64,000 bases of DNA, taken from Zopfochytrium polystomum. Lineage: Eukaryota > Chytridiomycota > Chytridiomycetes > Chytridiales > Chytridiaceae. Under the pieces are notes generated by a model. That model ran no database searches. It was not told where the DNA came from and saw nothing but the letters and a program-made list of their open reading frames with translations. The stretch spans positions 248,001 through 312,000 of the forward strand of contig JAIVFJ010000047.1 in assembly GCA_025765615.1 (NCBI GenBank), read 5' to 3'. A program made the position numbers and the translations under genes. This document shows, piece by piece, positions 20,067-30,485 of this stretch. Position 1 is the stretch's first letter. Every line of letters begins with the position of its first letter.

Positions 20067-21412
20067 TCAGTCCGACCGCCTCTGCATCATCGGACCCCCC
20101 CTTGCCGCCAGCTCCCTCAGCATCCTCATCGTCTGGTCCTCTTTAGCTCGGTACTCATTCACCCTCTCGTCCGACACAGCCCCCATCCCACCACCACCGC
20201 GGGCGCCTCTCCCCGTTCCCCCACCGCCGCCCCCCGCCGCCCCGCCCGCGGCTCCCTCCCCTGCCTCCGCGCTCCCGCCGCCTCCGCTCCCTCTCCAGCG
20301 CCTCCTGGAACGACTCCCCCGGCCCGCCCATCAGCTCCCCGTCGCCCAGCACCACGTCAACTTCCCGCTCGCGCCGGTGGAACGCCCCCGCCGCCCGCCG
20401 CTTCTCGAGCACGGCCTCGCGCCCCGTCGCCTTGGGCGCTAGCTCCTCCAGGTCGGCAGCGACCCGGCGCGTGTGCGTCCGCGCCGCGGACCGCGCGGCG
20501 AGACGCGCGCGCGTTGTCGGGGACAGCGAGCCGTCGTTGTCGTCGTCGGAGGCGGCAGTGCCAGCGGGTCGCCGTCCGCCGACGGGGAGAGAGTTCGCGC
20601 CGGACTGCGCGCCGCCCGAGGAGTCCGACTGCGGCGCTGGGCCCGCCGCCGCTGTTGGCCGCTTGCGCGGTTCGAGGAGCGGCGCGGACGAGGCCGTCAT
20701 TCCGACCTGGGGTCACAACAACAAACAAAGAAAGAAAATGAAAATGAAAACAAAGGCCGTCCACATTTTTAGCAGAAGAAGTGTAAAGCAGAAGAGAACA
20801 AGCGAGAAGCGTACCACAGAGTCCTTTGCGTCGTACAGCTTGGCCGTGTCGGCCTCGGTGACGCCCTTGAACTTCCACCGGTACGACGTCCTTTCCCTCG
20901 ACGCCATTGCCGTCATCGCAACGCCGCCCTTGTAGTAGCGCGCGTCCAGCTCGCCCCTGCGCACGGCGCGCATTCCCCGAACAATATAAAAGTAAAGTTC
21001 AACCTGCAGCGTCAGAGAATGGTCTCATTGGCAAGGTGCCGGGGATATATAAAATCACAAGCAATACGAACCGGTTCCACTGGCGCGCAAATTTTGTAAA
21101 GTACTTTTTCGCCTTCTCCATTTTGATCTCGGTGATGTACTTTCCCTTTGCGTCTTTGAGCCAGGCGATGAACTCTGCGCTGCGGAGGTAGTAGTCGGTG
21201 GCGGGGTCGATCGGCGGCGCGGCGAAGCGCTTTGCGGCGAACGTTGGAGCGCTGTAGTCGGTCGGCGAGCCGGGCGGGGCGGCGGCGGCGGCGGTGGCGG
21301 CGGCTGCCGTCGCGCGAGGCGATGGGGACCTGTCTTGGGTACGGCGACGGCGGTGTTTGTCGTTGTCGTCGCTGTCGTCGTCGTGCCGGCGGTGCTTCTT
21401 CGAGGAAGACAT
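20067..21412 (-). CDS. SCI1-like nuclear protein (Style Cell-cycle Inhibitor 1 family)
   Basis: Four exons, 21412-21072, 20956-20815, 20706-20225 and 20163-20067, 353 residues, all in phase. The N-terminus is SR/RD-rich (KKHRRHDDDSDDNDKHRRRR, DRSPSPR). The conserved core reads YYLRSAEFIAWLKDAKGKY, then AKKYFTKFARQWNRGEL and DARYYKG. This F..WL...KG...A..YF..F...WN.G.L...YY.G pattern is what I recall for SCI1 and related eukaryotic RS-rich proteins. Near the end are the family-like segments ELMGGPGESFQEALERERRR and EYRAKEDQTMRMLRELA. The last intron (20224-20164) sits in very G-rich DNA with a GTGGGG donor and a purine-rich acceptor, so that junction is the least certain. Plant members are nucleolar and linked to cell-cycle and splicing factors; a role here is not shown. 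Confidence 0.65.
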
Positions 21413-22195
21413 GTCAATAAAACGGTAACACGATTATCAAGGCCAAAATGTCTACCCGATAAAACTGACACCGAGAAACGCAAGAAAGGGCGCAAACGTA
21501 GAGAGGAAGAGGAGAGGGGTGCTGCCCAGGAGGGTGCTGCTCAGGGTGTGGGTAGAAACCGGCGGAGGCATTTTCGACATTTCAAAGAGAGAGTGTGTGT
21601 GAGAGAAGAAAGAGTGATAGAAGACTTAAATTCAGCCAGGTCAGTGCGGAGACAACAGAGAATTCAACCGCAAATCCAAATAAAGGGTCGGGAGAACAGA
21701 CAAGAGAAGCGGCAAAACATGCGCGCAACCGCCGCTCCGGAGCACCGTGCACGCGAGGGGACTAAACACAACTTCGCAAACGAAAGCACAGACCAAAAAC
21801 GCGATTGGCATTGCGGACACGACTTACGTACCAAAAAAAAAAGAAGAAAAAAAATCGTGAACGAAGGTCGGAGAAAAGAAAATAGGGATAAACGGAGTGA
21901 GAAGAAACAAAAAAAAAAAAAAGTCCAAAGAAACAATAAAAACTGCCAAACCATGCAGACAATGCGGAAGGGCCGGAAAAGGAGGAAAGCACAGCAGGCA
22001 TTAAAAATGGCAAGCAAGCAAGCGCCTCAACTATTTCGAAAAGGGGCGTTGGAAACCAGGGTGAATTAAGGCTCCAGTTAAAAAGGAGCAAAAGCTCGAG
22101 GAAAGCAATAATACCAAAAAGGACGCTTTCCATTCAACCCTCCGCCACCACGAGACACACAGGCCCATATCCGCTGCGCGGCGATGAGCAACACT
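21413..22195. other. Spacer with a strongly purine-rich plus strand
   Basis: Between two minus-strand genes. A 245-codon plus-strand frame here is almost all Lys, Arg, Glu and Gln and reflects A/G-rich DNA (AAAAAGAAG, GAGGAAGAG), so it is not called. On the minus strand this is a long C/T-rich stretch upstream of the SCI1-like gene. Confidence 0.5.
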
Positions 22196-24538
22196 TCACA
22201 TCACATAACGCGGCGCGGAGGTGCCTTCCACCTCGGGGTTACCCTCCTGTCCGTCTTCCCCATCGACGTCTTCGTCCTCCATGTCCTCACCACCCTCACG
22301 GCCAACTCCGGTCGCGCCATCGGTCATTCGAGCTTCAATCATTCTCGCTTCGGCGGCGGCCTCTCCAGCGCTCTTGCCGCCTCGAGCCATGGTTCTCCAG
22401 TTCTGACGCCGGTTCTGGAACCAAATTTGCACGGCGCGCGGGGACATGCCCAGCCTGGCCGCCAAAGACTGGCGGAGCTCCGTGGAGGGGAAAAACGTCG
22501 TAGCAAGTACCGAGTTCAGTACCGCCAGTTGCGCTGCAGTCGCTCGACGGCGCTTCGACTTTGGAGGCGGCGGGGTTAGACGAGTTGTGGATGTAACTGA
22601 GGTGGGTGAGCCTCCGGGGGTCTGCTGAGTAAATGGCGGAATCACGGCGAGGGTGTGCGAAGCAGTTCGAGGCTGATGGGTTGAGGGGAAATTGTGCGAA
22701 GGTCTGTAGTAAGGAGAGAAAGGGCGGGGGCTGTTGTGCTGTGGATGAATCACACTTCGCGACGTGGCGGACGCTGGCGGTGGGTAATACCCGTGGTTGA
22801 AGGTGGCGGGACGCGGCTGGATGAATGGCGACGAGGCGGGAGGTCCCACTGGAGGTGGTGCGGGCTCCTGTGCCGGAGCGGTGTGGACACTAGCTGCGGG
22901 ACCGGAGATCTGCGCGGAAGTTGATGCGGTGTCTCCTATGCTCATGGATGCCAGATCACTGATAGAAGTAAACCGCCGATGGGCATGAGTCTGACGAGGA
23001 CGAGCAGCCATCTCAATTGGCGCAGCGGCAGCGGCAGCCGCGACCAGAGTAGAGAGCGGCGGCTGCTGTGACGGGAGGGCGGGAACCTCATCTCTACTTG
23101 GTGACTGTGGAAGTGCCTCCGCGTCCGCAGCTGATGGCGGTGAGACTCGCGGTGCTGCAACCCGGTGGCTGGGAACGAAAGCAGGAGCTACAGGGAAGGG
23201 TGGCGGCCCAGGCGATAGCTTCGGTGGCGTCCTGCTTCGCCCAGAGGGTGAAGCACTTCGAGACGGAGGAATAGGGGGTGGAGTCATTGGCCGTGGTAAA
23301 TGTGTTCCCATCAGCTGCGGCCTCGACGATGGTGGGGAGGGAAGCGTGTCAGACATGGTGAACCCAAAGTTGTTGCGACCATTGAATCTCCCTTGTCTGT
23401 GGTGCACTGGACGGGAGGTGGGGAGGCCAGACGAAGTCGATTGAAATGAAGCCAGGGCCGTTTCGCTCACGACTCGACGGTGGTGTGGGGTCGAAGAGGT
23501 TCCCGAATGTGGTCTTGCCACTCCGTGCCCAGACGTTGCCCAAGGGGGGATGTCAGGGTGCCCAGATCTAACACTGGGTGCTTTCGGCTGAGGTGCCCAC
23601 GGTGGAATGGAAGGGTGTCCAGTGCCCACAGCAGACGGTGTTTGTATGGAGAACGCTGTGCCTGGAACAGATGCCGGCGTGTGCAGGCGGGCGGCTCCTG
23701 GCGTTCCCAAGTGTGAGCGGACTTGCACCGGCGGCTGCTCCTCCACCAAATGAACAGGGGCCTCCGCGAACGAGGACGAGCGCTGGTGACCAAGGTGACT
23801 CAGTGGTGTGTGCTGACTGTAAGGAGCCGCAGTTTGAGCTGGTGGCGCTGACTCATTCATTGAGTTGGAGTGAGTGCGGCGAAATACCGAGTCGTCAGCA
23901 GAAACGGGCGACGGTTGAGCAGGAGGGGATGAAAAGGCGAAGTTGACTGGTGCCGACGATCGCTCCCAAGAAATGGAACCATCGGCTGCCACAGGATACC
24001 TGCTCCTGCGCCGGGCAGGAGCCACAGAGAGTGGGCCAGACGGAAGAGGTGGGAGCAGGTGGCCGGCTTGCGCTGATGCATGGGGTGCGTCGAAGCGAAG
24101 TGGGCGATCCTTCATGACACTGACGTATTGAAAAGTGGCAGGTGTTGCCGAGTCTTTGGCATCGCCCCCAGCGACGTGGGTTGCGGGCGGCGACGCAGAA
24201 CGCGCTCTGCCGTAGGAAACTGATCTAGTGCTATTTTCCTCGGCGGCAGGAGCAGCATGCCCTTGAACGGGTTTTGCGTCGCCGAGACCTGGTCTGTGGT
24301 ACTCCTCGATGTTCTCCTGAATTGCTGGGTGGATGCATTCTGGCAAGATCCACTTCCATGGGGGTCGCTGGAGACATGGATGGCCTACGTTGCAGCAAAG
24401 ATTTGTTTCAACGAAGAAGACGAATACTTTGCGGCAGCGCCGGGCGGGTGGGGAGTTGGTGGTGAAAGATAACGACGTCCAAGTCCTCTGGGCGCGAGTC
24501 GAAGTCGTCGTCGGCAAGACTGCCTTAACAAGAATCAA
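22196..24538 (-). CDS. Homeodomain transcription factor (Yox1/Pho2-like homeobox), long disordered N-terminus
   Basis: Up to 780 residues in one open frame. The homeodomain lies near residues 660-722: KSKRRRATAAQLAVLNSVL, then FFPSTELRQSLAARLGMS and helix 3 RAVQIWFQNRRQNWR. It has the ordinary 60-residue spacing, not the three-residue TALE insertion. WFQNRRQ and the (S/P)-T-E-L-R loop resemble fungal Yox1/Yhp1/Pho2-type proteins. The preceding 600 residues are Pro/Ser/His-rich and disordered, and the tail is acidic (EDMEDEDVDGEDGQEG). The printed start MILVKAVLPTTTST is doubtful: an acceptor-like ctgcaacgtag lies in frame near 24381, so a first exon further upstream may replace the first 50 or so codons. 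Confidence 0.85.
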   Translation of the reverse strand: MILVKAVLPTTTSTRAQRTWTSLSFTTNSPPARRCRKVFVFFVETNLCCNVGHPCLQRPPWKWILPECIHPAIQENIEEYHRPGLGDAKPVQGHAAPAAEENSTRSVSYGRARSASPPATHVAGGDAKDSATPATFQYVSVMKDRPLRFDAPHASAQAGHLLPPLPSGPLSVAPARRRSRYPVAADGSISWERSSAPVNFAFSSPPAQPSPVSADDSVFRRTHSNSMNESAPPAQTAAPYSQHTPLSHLGHQRSSSFAEAPVHLVEEQPPVQVRSHLGTPGAARLHTPASVPGTAFSIQTPSAVGTGHPSIPPWAPQPKAPSVRSGHPDIPPWATSGHGVARPHSGTSSTPHHRRVVSETALASFQSTSSGLPTSRPVHHRQGRFNGRNNFGFTMSDTLPSPPSSRPQLMGTHLPRPMTPPPIPPSRSASPSGRSRTPPKLSPGPPPFPVAPAFVPSHRVAAPRVSPPSAADAEALPQSPSRDEVPALPSQQPPLSTLVAAAAAAAPIEMAARPRQTHAHRRFTSISDLASMSIGDTASTSAQISGPAASVHTAPAQEPAPPPVGPPASSPFIQPRPATFNHGYYPPPASATSRSVIHPQHNSPRPFSPYYRPSHNFPSTHQPRTASHTLAVIPPFTQQTPGGSPTSVTSTTRLTPPPPKSKRRRATAAQLAVLNSVLATTFFPSTELRQSLAARLGMSPRAVQIWFQNRRQNWRTMARGGKSAGEAAAEARMIEARMTDGATGVGREGGEDMEDEDVDGEDGQEGNPEVEGTSAPRYVM

Positions 24539-25486
24539 CGACGGCTTGATGCTTCACGTTGGATTGAACGACGACTCGGATGGGCGGAAGCGTGATGCGC
24601 TGCGGTCGTCGAGAGGCTGGCTTGGAAGTTGCGGAGGAGTTGGGCTGGAGCAGCTAACCAACCACCTTTGAAGGAGGAAATGGAGTGGAGGGGGAGGTGG
24701 TGGTGGCCGGGGAGTGAGGTGTGAAACAAGGGAGGGTGTCTGCAAAACGAGAGAGAGTGTGAGTGTATTGTGTGTTAGAGAGAGAGAGGGGAGAGGGGAG
24801 AGGGACCGACAGAGAGAGAGTGACCGATGGAGAGAGAGCGGTTGCGACAGAAAGCCAGTCGCGGGGAGACGGAGACTGACCGCGACTGGCCGCATTTATC
24901 TTGTTTTCTGTCTCTCTGTCTGCGCCCCTCGCATTTGAGAATTTGCTCATTTGGGCCTTTTCCATCATCGTCATCGTTCATTCGCAGTCGGTGGCTGCAA
25001 GCAAGAAAGCAAATCTCTCTGTCTCGGTCCCAATGCGCTGCCGTCGCCGTGCAATTCGGGCCCAATTCGGGTTCTTCTTCATTTCATTTGTGATGTGTTT
25101 TCGGTTTAAAAGTCGAAAGAAAAAATTTTACTCTGTGAAATGAAATTTGAAGCGAGCCAATTGCACAGTGCCCACACACACACACACACATAAATTGTCG
25201 CACAACGCACACAGTCACACCAAAAGACTAAAAGAAGAAAAAAATTTGCCCCCTTTCAATTCCATCACGGGAAATGAAAAAAGAACAAAAAAAAAAAAAA
25301 AAAGGAGCGGACAAAGACCAATCAATCAATTTTGCTGGCGGAGGAATTGATCACTCGCTGGTGGTCCTTGTTGGTTAGTGAATCCGACTGTTGTTCAGCC
25401 ACAGTGAATTTCTTGGCACCTGGATCCGCGGTGGCACTGGCTCTGTCCCTATCCCTGTCCCTGTCACACACACACACACACACACA

Positions 25487-25523
<37 letters not shown>

Positions 25524-26273
25524 TCTCTCCAGTTTCAATGAACGGACATCGGCAATGCATGGCGCCCGAAAGCGATCGAAAGCGAAACCGCACGTTTCGA
25601 GTTGTATGTTTCCCATTTTGGCCTTCCACCTGCCTGTGTACAGTCCCCATGCGTCTGGGAAGAATTAATTAAGGAAGGAGGATCGACAGAGACAAACCTC
25701 GCGGTGGGTGGAGGGCGGGTTCGGGGGGGCTTTGGTTTGGGTGGAGGAGGGTGCGAGAGTGGAGGAGGAGGGGCCGACGGGGCTGAGTGAGCGATTAATT
25801 TACACTGGTTCATTGTTGTCGCGGGCTTTTTATTCATTCATTGCATAATTGATGGGGTGGGTGGATGGATGGATGGGTGAGTGGATGGACCTTTGGGTGG
25901 AACGAATAATATTTTATAGGGGCGAGCAATTTGGGTTGTTATTTTTTGCCTCCTCTTTCGTCTTCGTCGGTGTCGGTTCCACTTCACGCGATCCCTGAAT
26001 GTTTCCTTTCGAAACCCCTCCCGTGATGACATTCGCTCGAAGACGCCCGCAAGCGCCTGCGACGCCACTGCGGGCGAGGGCTACCCGATGCTGTCAGCTT
26101 GGGAGGGTGACGAAGCAGCAGCAGTGGCGGTGTGGGCATCGGTGGCTGCCCCATTTGGCAGGACAATTGGAGTCTTGCTGGATAATTGAAACGGGGGCAA
26201 GATCCAGCACTTATGGGGGCTAGAAATAACGGATCCCAAAATCTTATTGATAAGGAGAAAATGTATCAAAATA
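24539..26273. other. Gene-poor, microsatellite-rich spacer
   Basis: GA repeats at about 24776-24845, CA at about 25173-25190 and a CA-then-CT compound repeat at about 25466-25530. A/T-rich homopolymers lie near 25290-25305 and a GGATGGATGGGT minisatellite-like patch at 25855-25890. No gene supported. Confidence 0.55.
25466..25530. repeat. (CA)n(CT)n compound microsatellite
   Basis: About 12 CA units directly followed by about 20 CT units. Confidence 0.95.
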
Positions 26274-26276
26274 CAC

Positions 26277-26326
<50 letters not shown>

Positions 26327-26360
26327 ACTCACACTCACACGGACACCCACACACACACAA
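26274..26360. repeat. (CA)n microsatellite
   Basis: About 25 CA units at 26275-26321, then CA-rich degenerate units. It abuts the broken end of the LRR pseudogene. Confidence 0.95.
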
Positions 26361-26840
26361 CGTCAGCGTGACGCTCCAAGAGGTCGAGCTCTTGCAGGGA
26401 CCGGCTCCTCGGCAGCGCGCGCGCGATCAACTGGACGCCGTCGTCCTGGAGGTCATTTCCTCGAGGCACAGCTTTCAGAGGGGCGGGTTGGACCGCAGAA
26501 AGTCGGCGATGCTGCGCGCGCCGTCCAGCGCGATGTTGTTCTTGTTCATGTCCAACTGGCACAGGCTCCCGTACGCGGCGAGGGCGGCCGTGAGCGCCTT
26601 GACACCGCGGCAGAACAGCCGAGTTTCGTCGAGCCGCAGCACGGCGAGCTTGGGACAATCCCGCAGGACGTCGGCGATGGCGCCGACCCCTTCGTCACCA
26701 ATGTTGTTGAAGCCAAGGTCCACCATGCCGAGACGCGGGAGGTGAGGGAAGGCCTGCGCCAACGATGCCGTGCCGGAAGGGCCAAACTCATTGCCGTCCG
26801 CTCCAAAGCGACGCTTTCTAAAAACTCCAGCTCCTCATCC
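26361..26840 (-). pseudogene. Decayed leucine-rich repeat gene (ribonuclease-inhibitor type LRR)
   Basis: Minus-strand reading from about 26810 gives successive 28-residue LRRs: GNEFGPSGTASLAQAFPHL, RLGMVDLGFNNIGDEGVGAI, then KLAVLRLDETRLFCRGVKAL and QLDMNKNNIALDGARSIADF. These fit the L..LDL..N.IGDEG...LA..L pattern of NLRC3/RNH1-like repeats. After FLRSNPPL the frame meets a TGA, then resumes in another frame as GNDLQDDGVQLIARALPRS and SRSLQELDLLERHADV, and then runs into the CA microsatellite. The stop plus one or two single-base losses in a row, no start and no end indicate a fragment under no constraint. An unrecognised intron is less likely because LRR text is nearly continuous across the break. 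Confidence 0.65.
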
Positions 26841-26963
26841 GCATCGGAGTCGCGGAGAGCGACCCTGGATCGTTGCCGTGTCCTTCATTGACCACATAAC
26901 TTGGGATAGAGTTGAAAGGTTGTGGGCCGCCCAATTCAAACTTGACTTGTCTTTGTTTCTTCC

Positions 26964-27707
26964 ATGGACGCAACCCCGCAGGCCCGCCCGTTCCAATCGC
27001 AAGAGTCCATCTTTGCCAAAGTCCAGCGCGACCTGTCCGCGCACGACCCGGCGCTGTCCGCGGCGCTCGTGCACGCGTCGGGCGGCCTCCCCGACGTCCA
27101 CGTCGACCACCGCGGCCGTCGGGCCGGAGGCGACGAGCCGTCCGACGTCGACATCTCCGTCGGCGACGCGCCGATGGACGTCGACGCCGCGTTCGCCGCG
27201 GTCCGCGCCGCGTACCCGACCGCAACGCTCGAGAGGGTGGTGGCGACGGCCGCTGCTGCCGACGGGGACGGCGGCGGCGGAGGCGCGGCGGAGGCGTTTG
27301 CAATGATCACGATCCCTGCGGCCTCCGAGGAGGTCACCGGCGACGGGGAGCCGAGCGGCTGCGGGTACGATCGCCCCGTCGCGATGTACCTGTCGCCGAC
27401 GGCCACGCAGACGGCGCCCGTGCACCGCGCCGTCGAGGTCGAGCTGCGGCGTCGGTTCCCCGCGCTCGCGCGCGTCGCGCTGGGGCTGAAGAAGTGTGCG
27501 GGGATGGGGACGGAGGAGGCGTGGTGGCGGGCGCTCCGCATTGGCGGCGCGGACGCCGGAAACGAGGGCAAGGGCGTAGAGCAGCGGGGGTCTTCGGCGC
27601 CGTGGTTCCGCGACATGATGGACCGGGAGTGGGCTGTCGCGACGGCGGAGAAGAGCGAACGATGGCTGTCGGACTACTTTGACGGCTTGGAAGGAGCCGT
27701 CGAGTGA
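26964..27707 (+). CDS. Orphan protein, 247 residues
   Basis: Single-exon frame starting MDATPQARPFQSQESIFAK with very strong G/C third-position bias, typical of neighbouring real genes. Composition is Ala/Asp/Val-rich with a low-complexity stretch near residue 100 (AAAADGDGGGGGAAEAF). The C-terminal 80 residues look more structured (VEVELRRRFPALARVALGLK, WFRDMMDREWAVATAEKSER, WLSDYFDGLEGAVE). No known motif, signal peptide or membrane helix. Overlapping frames on both strands are shadows of its GC bias. Confidence 0.6.
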   Translation: MDATPQARPFQSQESIFAKVQRDLSAHDPALSAALVHASGGLPDVHVDHRGRRAGGDEPSDVDISVGDAPMDVDAAFAAVRAAYPTATLERVVATAAAADGDGGGGGAAEAFAMITIPAASEEVTGDGEPSGCGYDRPVAMYLSPTATQTAPVHRAVEVELRRRFPALARVALGLKKCAGMGTEEAWWRALRIGGADAGNEGKGVEQRGSSAPWFRDMMDREWAVATAEKSERWLSDYFDGLEGAVE

Positions 27708-28255
27708 CTAGCAGCACCGGTGTTATCAGTATTAATAAATAAATATTTAATCAATAGCCTAGGCGGGTGTCCATCAACACCAGAGGCAGCGGTGCATGTG
27801 GCGTCTTCTCGGCTGTCGTCGTCATCGAGCCGGAAACCTTCATCCGCACCATCATCATCATCATGTGCCGTCGCAGAGGGTCAGGCCGTCCATGTAAAGC
27901 ACCTCATTCAGCACAGTGAGGCCCAGTGGGAATTTCACCGCCAGGTTAGCGAGCGGTCTCCACGTTGTCGACTGCGGCGTCCGAGCGGAGCTGCATGGCA
28001 GTCGTTCAAGGCTGTGTGCAATTGTCAAAACAAAAAGTAAAAGGCTCTGCACTGAACCCACCGCATTGAACCCACCTGATGAAGACAAAACCAGTCGTGT
28101 CTTGGATTAAAGAAGGAAACTAACAAAAATAAAAAAAATAAAAAAAATAAAAATTCGCGACGTGCAGTGCTAATCGTGTTCATTCTCGATCCAACAAGGC
28201 GATCGGCACCGCTTATGCGCTGTCGACTCAGTCCATTCCGGTCGTATTGTCGCAA
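27708..28255. other. Spacer, no gene called
   Basis: It contains the AATAAATAAATATTTAAT-like 3' flank of the orphan gene. A weak minus-strand open stretch around 27850-28020 could not be tied to a start or a domain. An A-rich (AAAAAAAT)n patch lies at 28125-28155. Confidence 0.4.
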
Positions 28256-29219
28256 ATGTTTGAGTCTCTTTGGCAAACTGCGGACAATGATCTGAAGCTG
28301 GCACATCAAAGGAGGAGCGGTAGGCTTATCGACGACTTGGTCGGCCGCCAGCGATCTGCACTGCACGCTTCTGTATCAAGATCTCGCGCCAGATTCGTCA
28401 ACTACTCGGACGTTTCTGCGATTCAAGTCACGCCCCCATGGAGCTTGCGGCCGGTAAGCGTTTTGCAAAAATCAATCGGGTGCAGTCAAAAATCGCACTT
28501 CAATCTCACGCCACTTCGCTTCATTCTACAACAAAGCGCCCTCCATCGCCTCCGCCATTGAAACCCATCGTTCTACCTGTCGTGGGAGACATCAAAGGCT
28601 CAAAGTCGAATGCTCCGTCAGACAGAAAGTTGAAATTGGTGAAAAGGCAAGGTCTTTCCTCATCAACCTCCGTCGACGCAGCAAACGGAAATGCGCCGAG
28701 TACGTCGACAATCCGGATTCCAGCTAGTTCCGCAAACTCAGCCGGTGGCGGGTCTGGCGCTGGCGCGCAATCAAGCCGCAACGCTGCAAGTCACAACAGC
28801 AGCGGTAGCAACGACGAGGAGCGCAGAGGCCCGCTGTCGGCAGGATCGTCGAACGGCGCACGTCCCGGGCACGAATCGAACCCAAGCGCACCAAACCGAA
28901 CAAGAGGCCCAAGTCGAACAGCAGCAACGTCCGGCCCTCGTCCAACGCCGAAGGCTCGCCGTCCTCTGGTCAGGGAGGTTCCAACCGGGGCGGCAGAGGC
29001 GGAGGGAGAGACGCGCCCTCTGCCTCCGTGGCTTCCGCGTCAGGTGGCGGTGCAACGTCGAAGCGGTGCACGAATTGCGGCACCACAACGACACCCATGT
29101 GGAGAAAAGGTCCGTTGGGTGCGGCGTCGCTGTGCAACGCGTGCGGCGTGAAGTGGCGGCAAGGGAAGATGCTGGTGGGGAAACTGCGAGACGCCGCAGG
29201 GCCACCGCCCCTGAAGTAA
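28256..29219 (+). CDS. GATA-type zinc finger transcription factor
   Basis: Three exons, 28256-28453, 28486-28751 and 28844-29219, give 279 residues with all phases consistent. The single C-terminal GATA finger reads [16 protein letters not shown] then [18 protein letters not shown], i.e. C-x2-C-x18-C-x2-C with the diagnostic WRKGP and LCNACG. It is preceded by a basic Ser/Arg-rich segment ([18 protein letters not shown]) and Gly/Arg repeats. The spacing is closer to the plant/WC-2-like finger than to the classical C-x17-C type. The 5' end is uncertain: a start at 28438 ([11 protein letters not shown]) would avoid the very short 32-nt first intron. The 92-nt second intron is needed because the coding frame changes between 28750 and 28845. 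Targets cannot be inferred. Confidence 0.75.
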
Positions 29220-29287
29220 ATTGTCGAAGTTTTGGCCCTTGAAGTAATGAAGTGAAACTTTGTCCAGTTTTTCTAACTCGTTCTCTT

Positions 29288-29448
<161 letters not shown>

Positions 29449-29795
29449 TTCTGACCAATGCTGTGCCGTCAAGTCTGTGTTCGGTGTGGAAGTGTGGATC
29501 GCTTCCTTCCTTGGTTTCTGGGTGGCGTTCTGTCTTGTTTTCCATTCCCTCCCACGCAACGCTTTTTCTTTGCCTCCACGTGGCCGCTTTTTTTTTCTTC
29601 TCTCCTCTTCTTCTTTGGTCGTTGCTTTTTTCTTCCTGCTCGTCGTTCGTTGGTTGTTAGTTTCGCGGGGGGAAGCCAATACACACACGTCCCATCGTTG
29701 CCGCTTTGTTCTTATCACCTGATTTCCATACGTGGTGTGCGATCCATCGGCCAAGGGCTCTCGAGTACGGCTCCAGCGCTCGCAAAGAAAGACCC

Positions 29796-30125
29796 GAACA
29801 ACTTGCAGTTTCTATTAGGGGTCTGCGGCTGGCCCGTGGGTTTTGTTCGCGATCGGACTATGCGGCGTGATTTTCTTTCCCGTCAGGTCGGCAGTCTTTG
29901 TCACAATGATGCCACTGTTTCAAGCACGTCTGCTTTCCAGCTTGCGTCGCTGATGAGTTGGAGACTTTGTGTGATGTCTAGTGACCTGAAAGGTCACCGA
30001 GGGCCATTCTTCTCACCAGACCGAACAACGACTCCGACAATTTCCACACTTGAAGCGCATTTGGAAGGTTTTCGACCATCATCATCCTTTCTGGGCCGGG
30101 TCTTTTTGAGGAGTACTCCAAAGAG
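29796..30125. repeat. Dispersed duplicate, copy A (inverted relative to 56.6-57.15 kb)
   Basis: The plus strand here (CAACTTGCAGTTTCTATTAG ... TTTTTGAGGAGTACTCCAAAG) aligns along its length with the reverse complement of 56822-57150, with scattered substitutions and small indels. The alignment resumes at 30597-30776, inside the 3' coding part of the amino-acid transporter gene; 30126-30596 has no counterpart in copy B. Confidence 0.85.
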
Positions 30126-30485
30126 AGAAGGGAAAAAAAACGCGATTGCGAGTTTCCCCATAGAACAAAAGGGAAAGAAACCTTGATCAGAATATAAAAG
30201 GGGTCGCGCGAAGTATCCAGAGTATCCAGCAAGTAAGAGAGAAAAAACCTTAAAAAAAAAAAAAAAAAGGAGAAAGATAAATGACCAGAGGTAAACTACT
30301 GCGTGTGCGGAGCAAAGTATCCCAACAAAAGAGACTGTCAAAGAAAAGAAACCTAGCACGGAAGAGCAAGAAAAAGTGGGACGCGGCCCGCAACGGGTTG
30401 GTGGCGAGAGATGCCTGAGGCAGATTGGTTGTGTGCTTTGCAGATGGAACTCGGGGTGAAAAGAAAAAGAGCAAAGGAGAACGGC

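Noticed and set aside
21335..22069. 245-codon Lys/Arg/Glu-rich frame on the plus strand
   Set aside because: It begins in antisense of the SCI1-like first exon and then follows purine-rich DNA. No domain and no codon bias like neighbouring genes.
26900..27720. Several 120-256 codon frames on both strands over the orphan gene
   Set aside because: High GC removes stop codons in all frames. The 26964-27707 frame has the best third-position bias; the others are shadows.
27850..28030. Possible minus-strand exon (VKFPLGLTVLNEVLYMDGLT)
   Set aside because: No start, no partner exon and no family match; it lies in the 3' flank of the orphan gene.
28750..28865. Apparent frameshift in the GATA factor
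   Set aside because: A 92-nt GT-AG intron (28752-28843) joins the two frames in phase and keeps both sides coding.
29458..30186. 242-codon plus-strand frame after the CT tract
   Set aside because: It spans the dispersed duplicate and pyrimidine-rich DNA, has no domain, and is not preserved in the second copy of the duplicate.
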